NCBI GenBank assembly: GCA_029567325.1
Contig: JAKQLF010000079.1
Location: 1-35,057 of the forward strand
Direction: 5' to 3'
Length of the DNA stretch: 35,057 nucleotides
From: Bacteroidota bacterium
Lineage (GTDB): Bacteria; Bacteroidota; Bacteroidia; Chitinophagales; Saprospiraceae
A program made the position numbers and the translations under genes. The notes under the pieces were generated by a model. It was given only the letters and a program-made list of their open reading frames with translations, had not been told where the DNA came from and did not search any database. Below, one piece after another: positions 17,200-25,504 of this stretch (its first letter is position 1; each line of letters opens with the position of its first letter).

Positions 17200-18375
17200 A
17201 TGCCAAAGTTAAAAGTTCTATTGGTTTGTGACATATTGATAAGAGATTATGACGGATGTAACCGTACGCTCTTCCATATTTTGGACAGATATGATAAAGA
17301 TAAAATCAAGATTTCTATCATATCAGGTAAAATAGAAGGTTTGGACCAACCAACACAAGTGCTTAAGTTGCCAAACTTAACCCTGCCATTCAATCAAGAC
17401 TATAGCATAGCTGTACCCTATTTTGTAACAAATGAGATTCATCAGTTTATTGACGAGGTAAATCCAGATATAGTTCACATTACTTCACCTTCATTATTGG
17501 GAAGCCATATTCAATGCATTGCCCAAAAAAGGAGGATTCCAGTTTCAAGTATTTATCATACAGATTTTATTGGATACATTTCATACTACGTATCTCAATA
17601 CAACCCACTCAAAGAATTGATTAAACATTATTTTTCTTCTGTTGCCAGAAAATTTTATAATGGTTGTGATGTAGTATTTGCGCCAACTGCAGCTTCCAAA
17701 GACTATCTGATTGACATGGGCATAGATGAATCTAGAATCAGCATTTGGCAAAGGGGTATAGATCCAGCCATTTTTAGGCAAAATGAGGCGCACAAATCGA
17801 CCATGCTCCAAGCGTACAACATCCAAAAACCTATTGTCTTTTTTGCAAGTAGATTGGTTTGGGAGAAAAATCTGGAAACCTTGATTGCGGTTTATAAATT
17901 ATCAGTAAACCAAGGAAATAAATATCAATTTGTAGTTGGTGGTGATGGTTTGGCATTTGATGAATTAAAAGAGCAAATGCCAGAAGCCATATTTTTAGGC
18001 AACCTTACGCAAGATGAATTGAGTAAATGGTACAATAACGCAGATGTTTTTATATTTCCTTCAATCACAGAAACATTTGGGAATGTCATCATAGAGGCTA
18101 TGAGTTGTGGACTTCCTGTGGTTGCAGCCAATGGAGGAGGAAGTGTAAGTTTAATAAACCATTTAGAAAATGGTGTGTTGGTGACACATGATGACGCGAC
18201 TTCTTACTTCCATTATATAGAAAAAGTTCTGAATGATGCTGCTTTTAGGAGTAGACTTGTAGAAAATGGATTGATTTTTTCATCCAAACTTTCTTGGCCA
18301 GTATTGGTAGACTCATTTTTTGAGTCTATCACTAGGATTGCCAAATTTGATCATTTCAAAAAAGTTGCTTCTTGA
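17200..18375 (+). CDS. Glycosyltransferase family 4 (GT-B)
   Basis: Retaining GT-B glycosyltransferase of 391 residues. The N-terminal acceptor domain has HITSPSLLG and SIYHTDF, as in the MgtA/SQD2/PimB-like lipid glycosyltransferases. The C-terminal donor domain has FASRLVWEKN, VVGGDG and the ExxxxxxxE catalytic motif from Glu291 to Glu299 (ETFGNVIIE). It has no signal peptide and acts at the cytoplasmic face of the membrane. Donor and acceptor are unknown; nucleotide-hexose transfer to a lipid is the family expectation. It is the first gene of a coupled three-gene block: its TGA overlaps the TTG start of the next gene. Confidence 0.9.
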   Translation: MPKLKVLLVCDILIRDYDGCNRTLFHILDRYDKDKIKISIISGKIEGLDQPTQVLKLPNLTLPFNQDYSIAVPYFVTNEIHQFIDEVNPDIVHITSPSLLGSHIQCIAQKRRIPVSSIYHTDFIGYISYYVSQYNPLKELIKHYFSSVARKFYNGCDVVFAPTAASKDYLIDMGIDESRISIWQRGIDPAIFRQNEAHKSTMLQAYNIQKPIVFFASRLVWEKNLETLIAVYKLSVNQGNKYQFVVGGDGLAFDELKEQMPEAIFLGNLTQDELSKWYNNADVFIFPSITETFGNVIIEAMSCGLPVVAANGGGSVSLINHLENGVLVTHDDATSYFHYIEKVLNDAAFRSRLVENGLIFSSKLSWPVLVDSFFESITRIAKFDHFKKVAS

Positions 18376-19415
18376 AGTCTAAGAATTGGTTGTATTTGAA
18401 ATGGGTGATATCAGCTTTATTTCTGATTTTCTTTGCCTACTACATTAGAAATACATCTTTTACTGAAATGTCTGCCGCGCTTAATGAGCACTATATTTCA
18501 GTGATCGGTTTGATTTTCATTTCCTTGTTGAGTTATTTATTGGCTACATTTGCCTGGAGGGTTTTGGATTACACAAAGCAACTTCATACCATTTCCTTTT
18601 TCCATTTATTCATGATCAGACAATCGGGAGAATCACTCTCAAGTATAAACCCTACAGGTGTGATTGGTGGGGATATGTATAAGCTTTACCACCTGAAAAA
18701 ATTTGGAGTAGATACCATCAAAATACTGCCTTCGATCTTTGTCTTTAGGATCATGAGTATCATATCTTTTATACTCTATTTATTGACATTTAGCACAGCC
18801 CTGCTGATGACGGTGATCAATAATAAGTTCTGGAGCTATTCTTTGTTTTTGTTGCTTTTGGCTATTTGTGTATATACCTTTTTGTTCCTTGCAAACAAAA
18901 AATTGCTGTTACATGCTTTTTTTAAAAAACTTTCCTTTATCTCTGAAGAAAGACTTTTGAAAATCAAAGAATTTAACGAAGCAATTGTCAATCAATTCAA
19001 AAATCATTTATTCATTACCATAGGAGGTTTGATGTTATTATACGCACATTGGATAGCCGGAGGTATGGAAGTGTACTATTTGATGCACTTTGTTTTTGGA
19101 TATGATTTTTCTTTGGTCAATGGATTTACAGCTGATTTTGGGATAATGCTTTCTAAAACGTTGGGTATGTTTGTTCCCGGTCAACTGGGAATTGAGGAAT
19201 TTGGAAACAAATATATGCTTGCCATTCTTGGTATAACTTCCGGCACATTGTGGTTGACATTTTCTGTTTTGCGCAGATCCAGGCAGTTGTTTTGGCTTTT
19301 CTGCTCATTTCTTTACATTACTTTTGCCAATGCTACTGTAAAGAAAACAGCTAAGAAAATTTTTAAAGCAAGCACTTTGTTATGGCTGATTCCTTACTTT
19401 AATTCGTCTAGATGA
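18372..19415 (+). CDS. UPF0104/LPG synthase TM-like (flippase-like) membrane protein
   Basis: Polytopic inner-membrane protein of 347 residues of the UPF0104 / lysylphosphatidylglycerol-synthase transmembrane-region family, with about eight hydrophobic segments. Signature-like parts are SSINPTGVIGGDMYKLYHLKKFG and, late, MFVPGQLGIEEFGN, where the PGQLG-E pattern is typical of the family. The LPG synthetase domain itself is absent, so aminoacyl transfer is not implied; members near glycosyltransferases are proposed to help move or anchor lipid-linked sugars. The start is TTG at 18372, giving MKSKNWLYLKW before the first helix and a 4-nt overlap with the upstream stop. Its own TGA overlaps the next ATG. 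Confidence 0.82.
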   Translation: MKSKNWLYLKWVISALFLIFFAYYIRNTSFTEMSAALNEHYISVIGLIFISLLSYLLATFAWRVLDYTKQLHTISFFHLFMIRQSGESLSSINPTGVIGGDMYKLYHLKKFGVDTIKILPSIFVFRIMSIISFILYLLTFSTALLMTVINNKFWSYSLFLLLLAICVYTFLFLANKKLLLHAFFKKLSFISEERLLKIKEFNEAIVNQFKNHLFITIGGLMLLYAHWIAGGMEVYYLMHFVFGYDFSLVNGFTADFGIMLSKTLGMFVPGQLGIEEFGNKYMLAILGITSGTLWLTFSVLRRSRQLFWLFCSFLYITFANATVKKTAKKIFKASTLLWLIPYFNSSR

Positions 19416-20593
19416 ACATTTTATTTGTTTCACACAAATACCCTCCAGCCGTAGGTGGTATGGAAAAACAAAGTTTTGAATTGATAGAAGGCATGAAGAA
19501 GCATGCAACAGTGCACTCTATTGTCATTCAAAAGGAGTCTCAAATAAGTTTCATTTTCAAGGTTAGGAAACAAATTATTACTTATTTGCAAAAACACCCC
19601 GAAATAGAAATTTTACACATCAATGATGGATTATTGGCATGCATTTTAGGCCCTGCCATCCGGCATTTGAAAATTATAAAGTTAGCTACCATACATGGTT
19701 TGGAAGCATCTTATCCAGGTGCCGCTTATACCAAGTATATTTTTTCTCGATTGAAAGTGTATGATAAATTGATTTGCGTCAGTCAACATACCAAGGATCT
19801 TTGTGTTTTGAAGGGTCTTGCACCCAGTCAACTTGTTGTTATCCATAATGGCGTTGCCATTGAAAATCAGATGGCAGCTCGTATAGATCAAGTAAATCTT
19901 CCTTTTATTTTACCTGAGGATAAAACAATCATAGTTTCGGTGGGAAGATTGGTTAAAAGGAAGGGATTTTACTGGTTTGCATCAGAAGTTATGCCTGAAC
20001 TTGGAAATGATTTTTATTATATAATCATTGGAAATTATTTTAAAGAATCGATTGGAAGGCGGTTATTCAACCTTTTTGCACCATCAGGATTGGTACATAA
20101 ATACAACCTGTTATTAGGTTATCCTAGTGATAATGTAGTTTTACAAACTAGAAAATTTGACAATGTAATTTTGGCAGGAAGGTTGTCAAATGAACATATG
20201 CTTGCTGTGTTGGAGCGCGCAGATTTGTTTGTAGTACCAAATATTCCTGTAAAAGGTGATGCTGAAGGTTTTGGTTTAGTCGCATTGGAAGGTACCATGG
20301 CTCAAAAAACCGTATTAGCTGCACATTTGGAAGGATTGAAAGATGTAATAATGGATGGGGTCAATGGATATTCTATTCCAGCCATGGACAAGTTTGCTTG
20401 GGTAGAAAAAATAAGGCACCTGAGCCGTAATAAATCCGCTCTTCGTACATTTGGTGAAAAAGCACAAACATATTCTATCCAAAATTTTAGCTGGGACAAA
20501 ATGTGTTTTGAATATTTTCAAACATTTGCTTCCTTAATTAGCCAAAATATAGAAAAGAAAACATTGGATGACACAATGGTAGAGGTTTCTTGA
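19412..20593 (+). CDS. Glycosyltransferase family 4 (GT-B), second copy
   Basis: Second GT4-type enzyme of the operon, 393 residues. It begins with the family N-terminus LFVSHKYPPAVGGMEK (glycine-rich loop after beta-1), has TIHGLEA and CVSQHTK in the middle, and SVGRLVKRKGFYWF and the motif EGFGLVALE (Glu285 to Glu293) in the donor domain. It is only distantly related to the first GT in this block, so the two probably add different sugars. The ATG overlaps the upstream TGA by 4 nt, a sign of translational coupling. Donor and acceptor are unknown. Confidence 0.9.
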   Translation: MNILFVSHKYPPAVGGMEKQSFELIEGMKKHATVHSIVIQKESQISFIFKVRKQIITYLQKHPEIEILHINDGLLACILGPAIRHLKIIKLATIHGLEASYPGAAYTKYIFSRLKVYDKLICVSQHTKDLCVLKGLAPSQLVVIHNGVAIENQMAARIDQVNLPFILPEDKTIIVSVGRLVKRKGFYWFASEVMPELGNDFYYIIIGNYFKESIGRRLFNLFAPSGLVHKYNLLLGYPSDNVVLQTRKFDNVILAGRLSNEHMLAVLERADLFVVPNIPVKGDAEGFGLVALEGTMAQKTVLAAHLEGLKDVIMDGVNGYSIPAMDKFAWVEKIRHLSRNKSALRTFGEKAQTYSIQNFSWDKMCFEYFQTFASLISQNIEKKTLDDTMVEVS

Positions 20594-20661
20594 TAACACA
20601 TTCACTTATCGTTAATATATAAGTAACATAACGTCTGTTCCTTAGCGTCAAATTATACAAC

Positions 20662-21633
20662 ATGCTTAGGAACGTTTTACTCTCTATTTCTTGTCTTTTG
20701 TGCTTTGTAAAAGTTGGTAGTGCGGATTTAAATTACGCATTGAAAATCTCAAAAGCTAGCTATGAAGAATTGAATATTTTGACTTTGAATACATGGGGTT
20801 TACCTATCTGGTATCCAAAATCCAATAAAGGCGATCGATATCATGATATTTATAAAGCGTTGCAATCCAGCGACTTTAATGTCATTTGTCTGCAGGAAGT
20901 GTTTGATAAAAAACTGAGAGAAGAATTGCAACCATTAACCAATGAATTCAAAACTCTGTCTACGTTTGATTGCAAAAGAAATATCGGATTTCTTTTCTCG
21001 ATGGACTGTCAAGGTGGGTTGATGACGCTTTCTAAATTCCCAATCATTCGTGAAAATTTCCACCAATTCCCACTCCTTGACGGAATGAAAGTAGAAGAAT
21101 TAATCGGAGAAAAAGGCTTTCTAATAACGGAAATACAAAGCCCACACGGAACAGTCAGAGTAATTAATACACATTTATATTCTGGACAAACTCCTAAAGA
21201 TGAACAGATTAGGTTGGCACAAATCAAACATATGGAGCTCATTCTTACGCAATTCTATCAAGAACAATTGCCTACTTTTTTAGTCGGAGACTTAAATATT
21301 GTTCATCCTGATGTTGCGGTACAAGACACATCCTTTACTCCATCTAAGGTTTACGAATATTTGTCCTCAAACTTAGGATTTGAAGATACAATGTATGAAA
21401 TATCAGCATCTGATTACACCTATAACAATCAAGTGAATCCTTACGCTTATGAAAAAGCAAAAAGGCAAAAGTTGGACTATATCATGACCATGCAGTCGGG
21501 TATGGCAACAAATGTTATCAAAAAGCGCGCATGTGTTGCTTATGATGGCATCAATAGTTTGTCAGATCACAGTGGGTTCAACGCACAGTTTCAATTTACG
21601 TCAACAGATAAGCAACTGGCTGCCCAAAAATAA
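20662..21633 (+). CDS. Secreted EEP-family phosphodiesterase, neutral-sphingomyelinase-like
   Basis: Endonuclease/exonuclease/phosphatase-fold protein of 323 residues with an N-terminal Sec signal (about MLRNVLLSISCLLCFVKVGS). Family residues in order: LNTWGLP (metal-binding Asn), CLQEVFD (metal-binding Glu), NTHLYSG, VGDLNI (Asp and Asn), LDYIM, and SDHSGF (catalytic Asp-His). LNTWGLP with HLYSG points to the neutral sphingomyelinase branch, which cleaves sphingomyelin-type phospholipids, rather than nucleases, but other EEP lipases or phosphatases are possible. It lies 68 nt after the glycosyltransferase operon on the same strand and may be read with it. Location is periplasmic or extracellular. 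Confidence 0.82.
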   Translation: MLRNVLLSISCLLCFVKVGSADLNYALKISKASYEELNILTLNTWGLPIWYPKSNKGDRYHDIYKALQSSDFNVICLQEVFDKKLREELQPLTNEFKTLSTFDCKRNIGFLFSMDCQGGLMTLSKFPIIRENFHQFPLLDGMKVEELIGEKGFLITEIQSPHGTVRVINTHLYSGQTPKDEQIRLAQIKHMELILTQFYQEQLPTFLVGDLNIVHPDVAVQDTSFTPSKVYEYLSSNLGFEDTMYEISASDYTYNNQVNPYAYEKAKRQKLDYIMTMQSGMATNVIKKRACVAYDGINSLSDHSGFNAQFQFTSTDKQLAAQK

Positions 21634-21641
21634 TAGACTAA

Positions 21642-24017
21642 TTATTGTTCTATAACCGCAGTCTCTTGCAAAGCAATTTGCTCAGTTTTGAGTGTGACGT
21701 TGACCGTACCATTGCCCAACTTCTTAGATTTGAATATTTTGGTGTACCAACCTGGATTAGGAAAATCATAATCTACCAGAGTAAGAGCAGTTTTTTGATT
21801 TTGGCCTTTCACTTGTAACTTAGCTTTTCCAGCTTTCGCAAGATAGAAACGAACAACATAATCGCCTGAATCTTCCATTTTCGAAATTTGGAGTTGATCT
21901 TTTTGCTCTATTGTTGATCTTGACTTGGGTGCGATCGAATCAGTTTTTTCTGTCCTCATTGATTGTTGTTGACAAACATCGATGACTGCCCAGAATACCG
22001 AATTTCCTTTGGTCTCAAATCCAGGATTTAAGGTGATGGCTTCACCGCCATAAAAACTTACAGTGCTGAAATGGTCGATTTTGCTTATAGATTGCAGTAT
22101 TTGTTGAGCGCTGAAATTATTGGTAGACAAAGTAGAATCACCCAAAGATAACATCACTTCCTCGCATAAGTTGGCGTTCAGTAATACACCTGCACAATTG
22201 CAGTTTGCATCATATTGGTCAGCAACAGTCAGAGGATTGTTATCATTGCAAGCTGTACCTGCTTGCGGACATGCAATAGCTTCAAAGGCAATTTTCCCTA
22301 ACCCTCTGCAGGCAGGACTTGCATTAGTTGCAGTAATTAAAATATATCTGGCTTTCAAACCTTGAAAGTTGGGTCCGGTGAAACCACTGTAATTTGACGC
22401 TCCTGTAGCTTGTGGCCAATTGAAACTTCCAAACTGTGCCCATGTAGTCCCATCCAGAGAATAATCTATGATAACACTGGTAAACCCTTGATTTGTCTGA
22501 CCAGCAACGTTGTAATTCCAAACCTGTGTTTTGAGTAATCTATGGTCTTTACCCAAGTCATATTTGATCCAATGGCTTGTACCTCGAGCCGGATTTGGAT
22601 TCTGAGTTTTTGTACATGAAAGAAAATTATGGGTAGCCACAGCATCCATTTGATCTGAATAACTACATTTTTCGTGTGGTTGATAATTGGCTAGCGGACT
22701 GGTACAATCTGGCCCAGAACAAGGCGTTCCTACACAATTACAATTATTGTCATATTGATCGTTGTTTGTAAATGGATTTCCGTCATTACAAGTTATCCCT
22801 TGATTGATGCAAGCAATGTCGCAAGCGTAGTCATAAGCATAAAACTTAGAGATCCTTTTCCATTGCCCAGGCTCTGTAAATGGAGTTTGCCAAAATATTC
22901 CAAAGTGGTTACTGCCTGTTCCTCCTTTATGGTTGATTTCAAAGTAGTAGAACTTGCCAGCTTCCAGATATAAATTGGAAGTTTTTTGAAAAATATATTT
23001 TTCATATTCATTGAGGAAAGTGTAGCCTGTTACCAAAAACTGATGGGCTTGTTTATTCTCTGGATCACTATTTGAGCTGAGAAAAGCAATCGCATTATCG
23101 TCACTTGTGATCAAAAACTTATAATTTCCTGAAACAGGCACAGTTAGATACGTTTGGACTAAACTTCCTGAGTTATTTTCTGTCGATCGACTTTCGTGAC
23201 CTATGAAATTTAAATTTTCACTAAAATCGGGCATGCCGGGGAATTTAGCGGCGGTATACAGTTCTGTAAATCCTGATCCAGTAATGTTATCATATCTATA
23301 TTTCTGAACAACCGACCTTTCACCCACACAAGTGTTCTCAATGTTGAGTAATTTACCTACACAATTGCAGTTTCCGTCCTCCAAATCATCGTAAGTTAAA
23401 CCATTTCCATCATCACAAGGTGTGAACATTGGTGGACAAGGAGCCGCAGCACAACCTACATCATACAGATATTGTGCAGTAATGATGGTCCAATTGAGAG
23501 GATCAACTAAACTAGTTTTCCACCTTAATCTCGCATGATCACCACCTGTGCCGTCCGCGTAAATGATTTCAAAATAATAATAAACACCTGCCGTCAGTTG
23601 TACATTACCAGAAGTTTGAGTGGCGTACTTGTTATATTCTTCGACCTCAGTGAAATCATCCAGATAAGCCAACAATTGCTTATTTGCCGGATTTGGACCC
23701 GTGCTTAGAAAAAACCTTGCTTTGTCATTTCCAGTGAGGTTAAATGTGACTGTTTGATTGGAGGGTACAGAAATAAAACCACTCATTTTAGCTCCCATGT
23801 ATTCTGCATAGTTATCAGGAGCTTGAGTTTTATAAAGCACTTTGGTGACTTTTGGATTTCGTGGATAATCTGGAAGCGCATTCAACTCATTGAAAGTATC
23901 TTCAAATAAACCTTGCCAACACTCCCATTTTATCTGTCCTTGCGTACCTACACAAATCTGCCCTTGTACGTAGTTTCCAAGGAAAATAAAACAACAAATG
24001 ATATAAATATTTTTCAT
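21642..24017 (-). CDS. Secreted multidomain PA14/discoidin protein with Cys-rich linkers
   Basis: Exported adhesin-like protein of 791 residues. The ATG at 24017 gives a signal peptide (MKNIYIICCFIFLGNYVQG) and lies past the upstream DUF1501 stop; the frame's extension to 24152 would overlap DUF1501. Order: a PA14-like domain (about 20-190), a Cys-rich linker, a second PA14-like domain (about 230-400), a second linker, an F5/8 type C (discoidin-like) domain (about 455-585), a third linker, a short beta segment GGEAITLNPGFE and a C-terminal beta domain. The linkers share C-D/N-D-x-N-P/G-x-T-x-x-D-x-Y/E-D-x-N-C-N-C. PA14 and discoidin domains bind carbohydrate, so glycan binding at the surface is likely. 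No canonical T9SS type A tail is evident. It is the last gene of a four-gene operon, 16 nt after DUF1501. Confidence 0.83.
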   Translation of the reverse strand: MKNIYIICCFIFLGNYVQGQICVGTQGQIKWECWQGLFEDTFNELNALPDYPRNPKVTKVLYKTQAPDNYAEYMGAKMSGFISVPSNQTVTFNLTGNDKARFFLSTGPNPANKQLLAYLDDFTEVEEYNKYATQTSGNVQLTAGVYYYFEIIYADGTGGDHARLRWKTSLVDPLNWTIITAQYLYDVGCAAAPCPPMFTPCDDGNGLTYDDLEDGNCNCVGKLLNIENTCVGERSVVQKYRYDNITGSGFTELYTAAKFPGMPDFSENLNFIGHESRSTENNSGSLVQTYLTVPVSGNYKFLITSDDNAIAFLSSNSDPENKQAHQFLVTGYTFLNEYEKYIFQKTSNLYLEAGKFYYFEINHKGGTGSNHFGIFWQTPFTEPGQWKRISKFYAYDYACDIACINQGITCNDGNPFTNNDQYDNNCNCVGTPCSGPDCTSPLANYQPHEKCSYSDQMDAVATHNFLSCTKTQNPNPARGTSHWIKYDLGKDHRLLKTQVWNYNVAGQTNQGFTSVIIDYSLDGTTWAQFGSFNWPQATGASNYSGFTGPNFQGLKARYILITATNASPACRGLGKIAFEAIACPQAGTACNDNNPLTVADQYDANCNCAGVLLNANLCEEVMLSLGDSTLSTNNFSAQQILQSISKIDHFSTVSFYGGEAITLNPGFETKGNSVFWAVIDVCQQQSMRTEKTDSIAPKSRSTIEQKDQLQISKMEDSGDYVVRFYLAKAGKAKLQVKGQNQKTALTLVDYDFPNPGWYTKIFKSKKLGNGTVNVTLKTEQIALQETAVIEQ

Positions 24018-24033
24018 TTTTCTTCCTTGATTA

Positions 24034-25494
24034 TTATGATAAAATTCCGAGTGGAGTATATCCAGATCCAGGATTTGTTGGACAAGACGACGGTGAATAA
24101 AAATTGCAAATATTTGGGATGACATATTCCAAGTCATTGGGCGAAACACCAAACCAAAGCGCTAATTCGGCATAAAACTGATCCACGCTGGTCGTTGGTA
24201 ACATTCTACCTCTGGATGAAAGATTGATTGGATTGCTATTATCCAACCTCAAGCTTGGGAAATTACCATATATATTTTGTCCTGCAACAGGTCCACCCAT
24301 CACAATCTGGTTGCTACCCCAAGCATGATCAGACCCATTTCCATTGGATGTCAATGTCCTTGCAAAATCTGAAATGGTAAACGTTACTACATTGTCAAAC
24401 ATGCCAATTTGTTTGAGTGCTGTATTGAATTCTGTCAGGGCATTATCCAAAATGGGCAACATGACATTTTGATTATTGATGACATCGTCGTGGTGATCCC
24501 AACCGCCATAGGTTACAAAAAAGACTTGTCTGTTTGCACCCAAAAACTGCTTGACACTGATCAATTCAGCAATCATTTTCATGTCACCAGACAAACTGGT
24601 CGCGGAGAAAACATTATTGATGGGTATGACATTACCAAGTGCAGCTCTAAAAACTTCTACGCTATCTCGCGTTTGTTTATTGATATTACCTATAGTTTTT
24701 TGAAAAATATTGGTGTAATGTGCTTCGGCCATGCTTTCAATGGCATTATCTCTGGTGTCATTGAGATGTCCTGCATTTGAAAAATAACTTGGAAAGCCTT
24801 CAAAACCCAAATTTGCGGCGGTTGCGGATCTACTGATGGAGTATTCATTATACATGTTTCCAGCCTGAAAGCTGTTTTTTCCAGAAAGGGAAATGTTTAA
24901 TGAGACTTGATCAATGGTATTCATATCATTTAAAATGTCCGCTATACGGCCGCCAAAGCCTATTGCAGATCTATTTTGTGGCAAGACCGTTTGCCATTGT
25001 TGTATTTGATCGGAGTGGGAATATAGTCCGAGAGGAAGTTTTTTTGTACCTGATTGAAATTGCGTGTAATTAGCTACTGGTTCTATCAAAGTACCGATGT
25101 TGGCTAAAAATGCCGCTTCGCCATTGTCAAACATGTTTTTTACACCATCAAGACCGCTGTGTACAGAAAAGGTTCTACCTGCATTATTATAATTGAGTGG
25201 TAAAAGGGCATTTTGTGGAAGTGCCAAAGAACCTCTTGTTGCTTGATAATCAGCATATTCTGAAGGAGTGCTGGGCACCAACATGTTGAAAGAGTCTGCA
25301 CCGCCAGCCAATAATATACAAACCATCGCTTTATAATCATTTGGATTGTTGATGATGTGAGGCCTGGCTGCGAGTGTATTGATGGCGCCTAAATTCAGAA
25401 TAGATGATAATAAAGTGGTGCCTCCGATTGCTGCGCAACTGGCTTCACCCAAAAATTTTCGCCTTGATATTGTTCTATGATGATGGTGTGACAT
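24034..25494 (-). CDS. DUF1501 family protein with twin-arginine signal
   Basis: Protein of 486 residues of the DUF1501 family, which belongs to the alkaline phosphatase/sulfatase-like fold group but has no established reaction. The N-terminus is MSHHHHRTISRRKFLGEAS: a natural four-His run, then the Tat motif SRRKFLG and a hydrophobic stretch, so it is exported folded. Family features include ILLAGGADSFNMLVP, SLALP, FVTYGGWDHHDD, TISDFARTLTSNGNGSDHAWG and a C-terminal FYAELALWFGV. The Asp and His residues in GWDHH and SDHAWG are candidate metal ligands. It starts 10 nt after the DUF1800 stop, its usual partner. Confidence 0.92.
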   Translation of the reverse strand: MSHHHHRTISRRKFLGEASCAAIGGTTLLSSILNLGAINTLAARPHIINNPNDYKAMVCILLAGGADSFNMLVPSTPSEYADYQATRGSLALPQNALLPLNYNNAGRTFSVHSGLDGVKNMFDNGEAAFLANIGTLIEPVANYTQFQSGTKKLPLGLYSHSDQIQQWQTVLPQNRSAIGFGGRIADILNDMNTIDQVSLNISLSGKNSFQAGNMYNEYSISRSATAANLGFEGFPSYFSNAGHLNDTRDNAIESMAEAHYTNIFQKTIGNINKQTRDSVEVFRAALGNVIPINNVFSATSLSGDMKMIAELISVKQFLGANRQVFFVTYGGWDHHDDVINNQNVMLPILDNALTEFNTALKQIGMFDNVVTFTISDFARTLTSNGNGSDHAWGSNQIVMGGPVAGQNIYGNFPSLRLDNSNPINLSSRGRMLPTTSVDQFYAELALWFGVSPNDLEYVIPNICNFYSPSSCPTNPGSGYTPLGILS

Positions 25495-25504
25495 ATTCAG
25501 ATAA

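Noticed and set aside
24018-24152. N-terminal extension of the PA14/discoidin frame
   Set aside because: It overlaps the DUF1501 coding end, while the internal ATG at 24017 begins a proper signal peptide.
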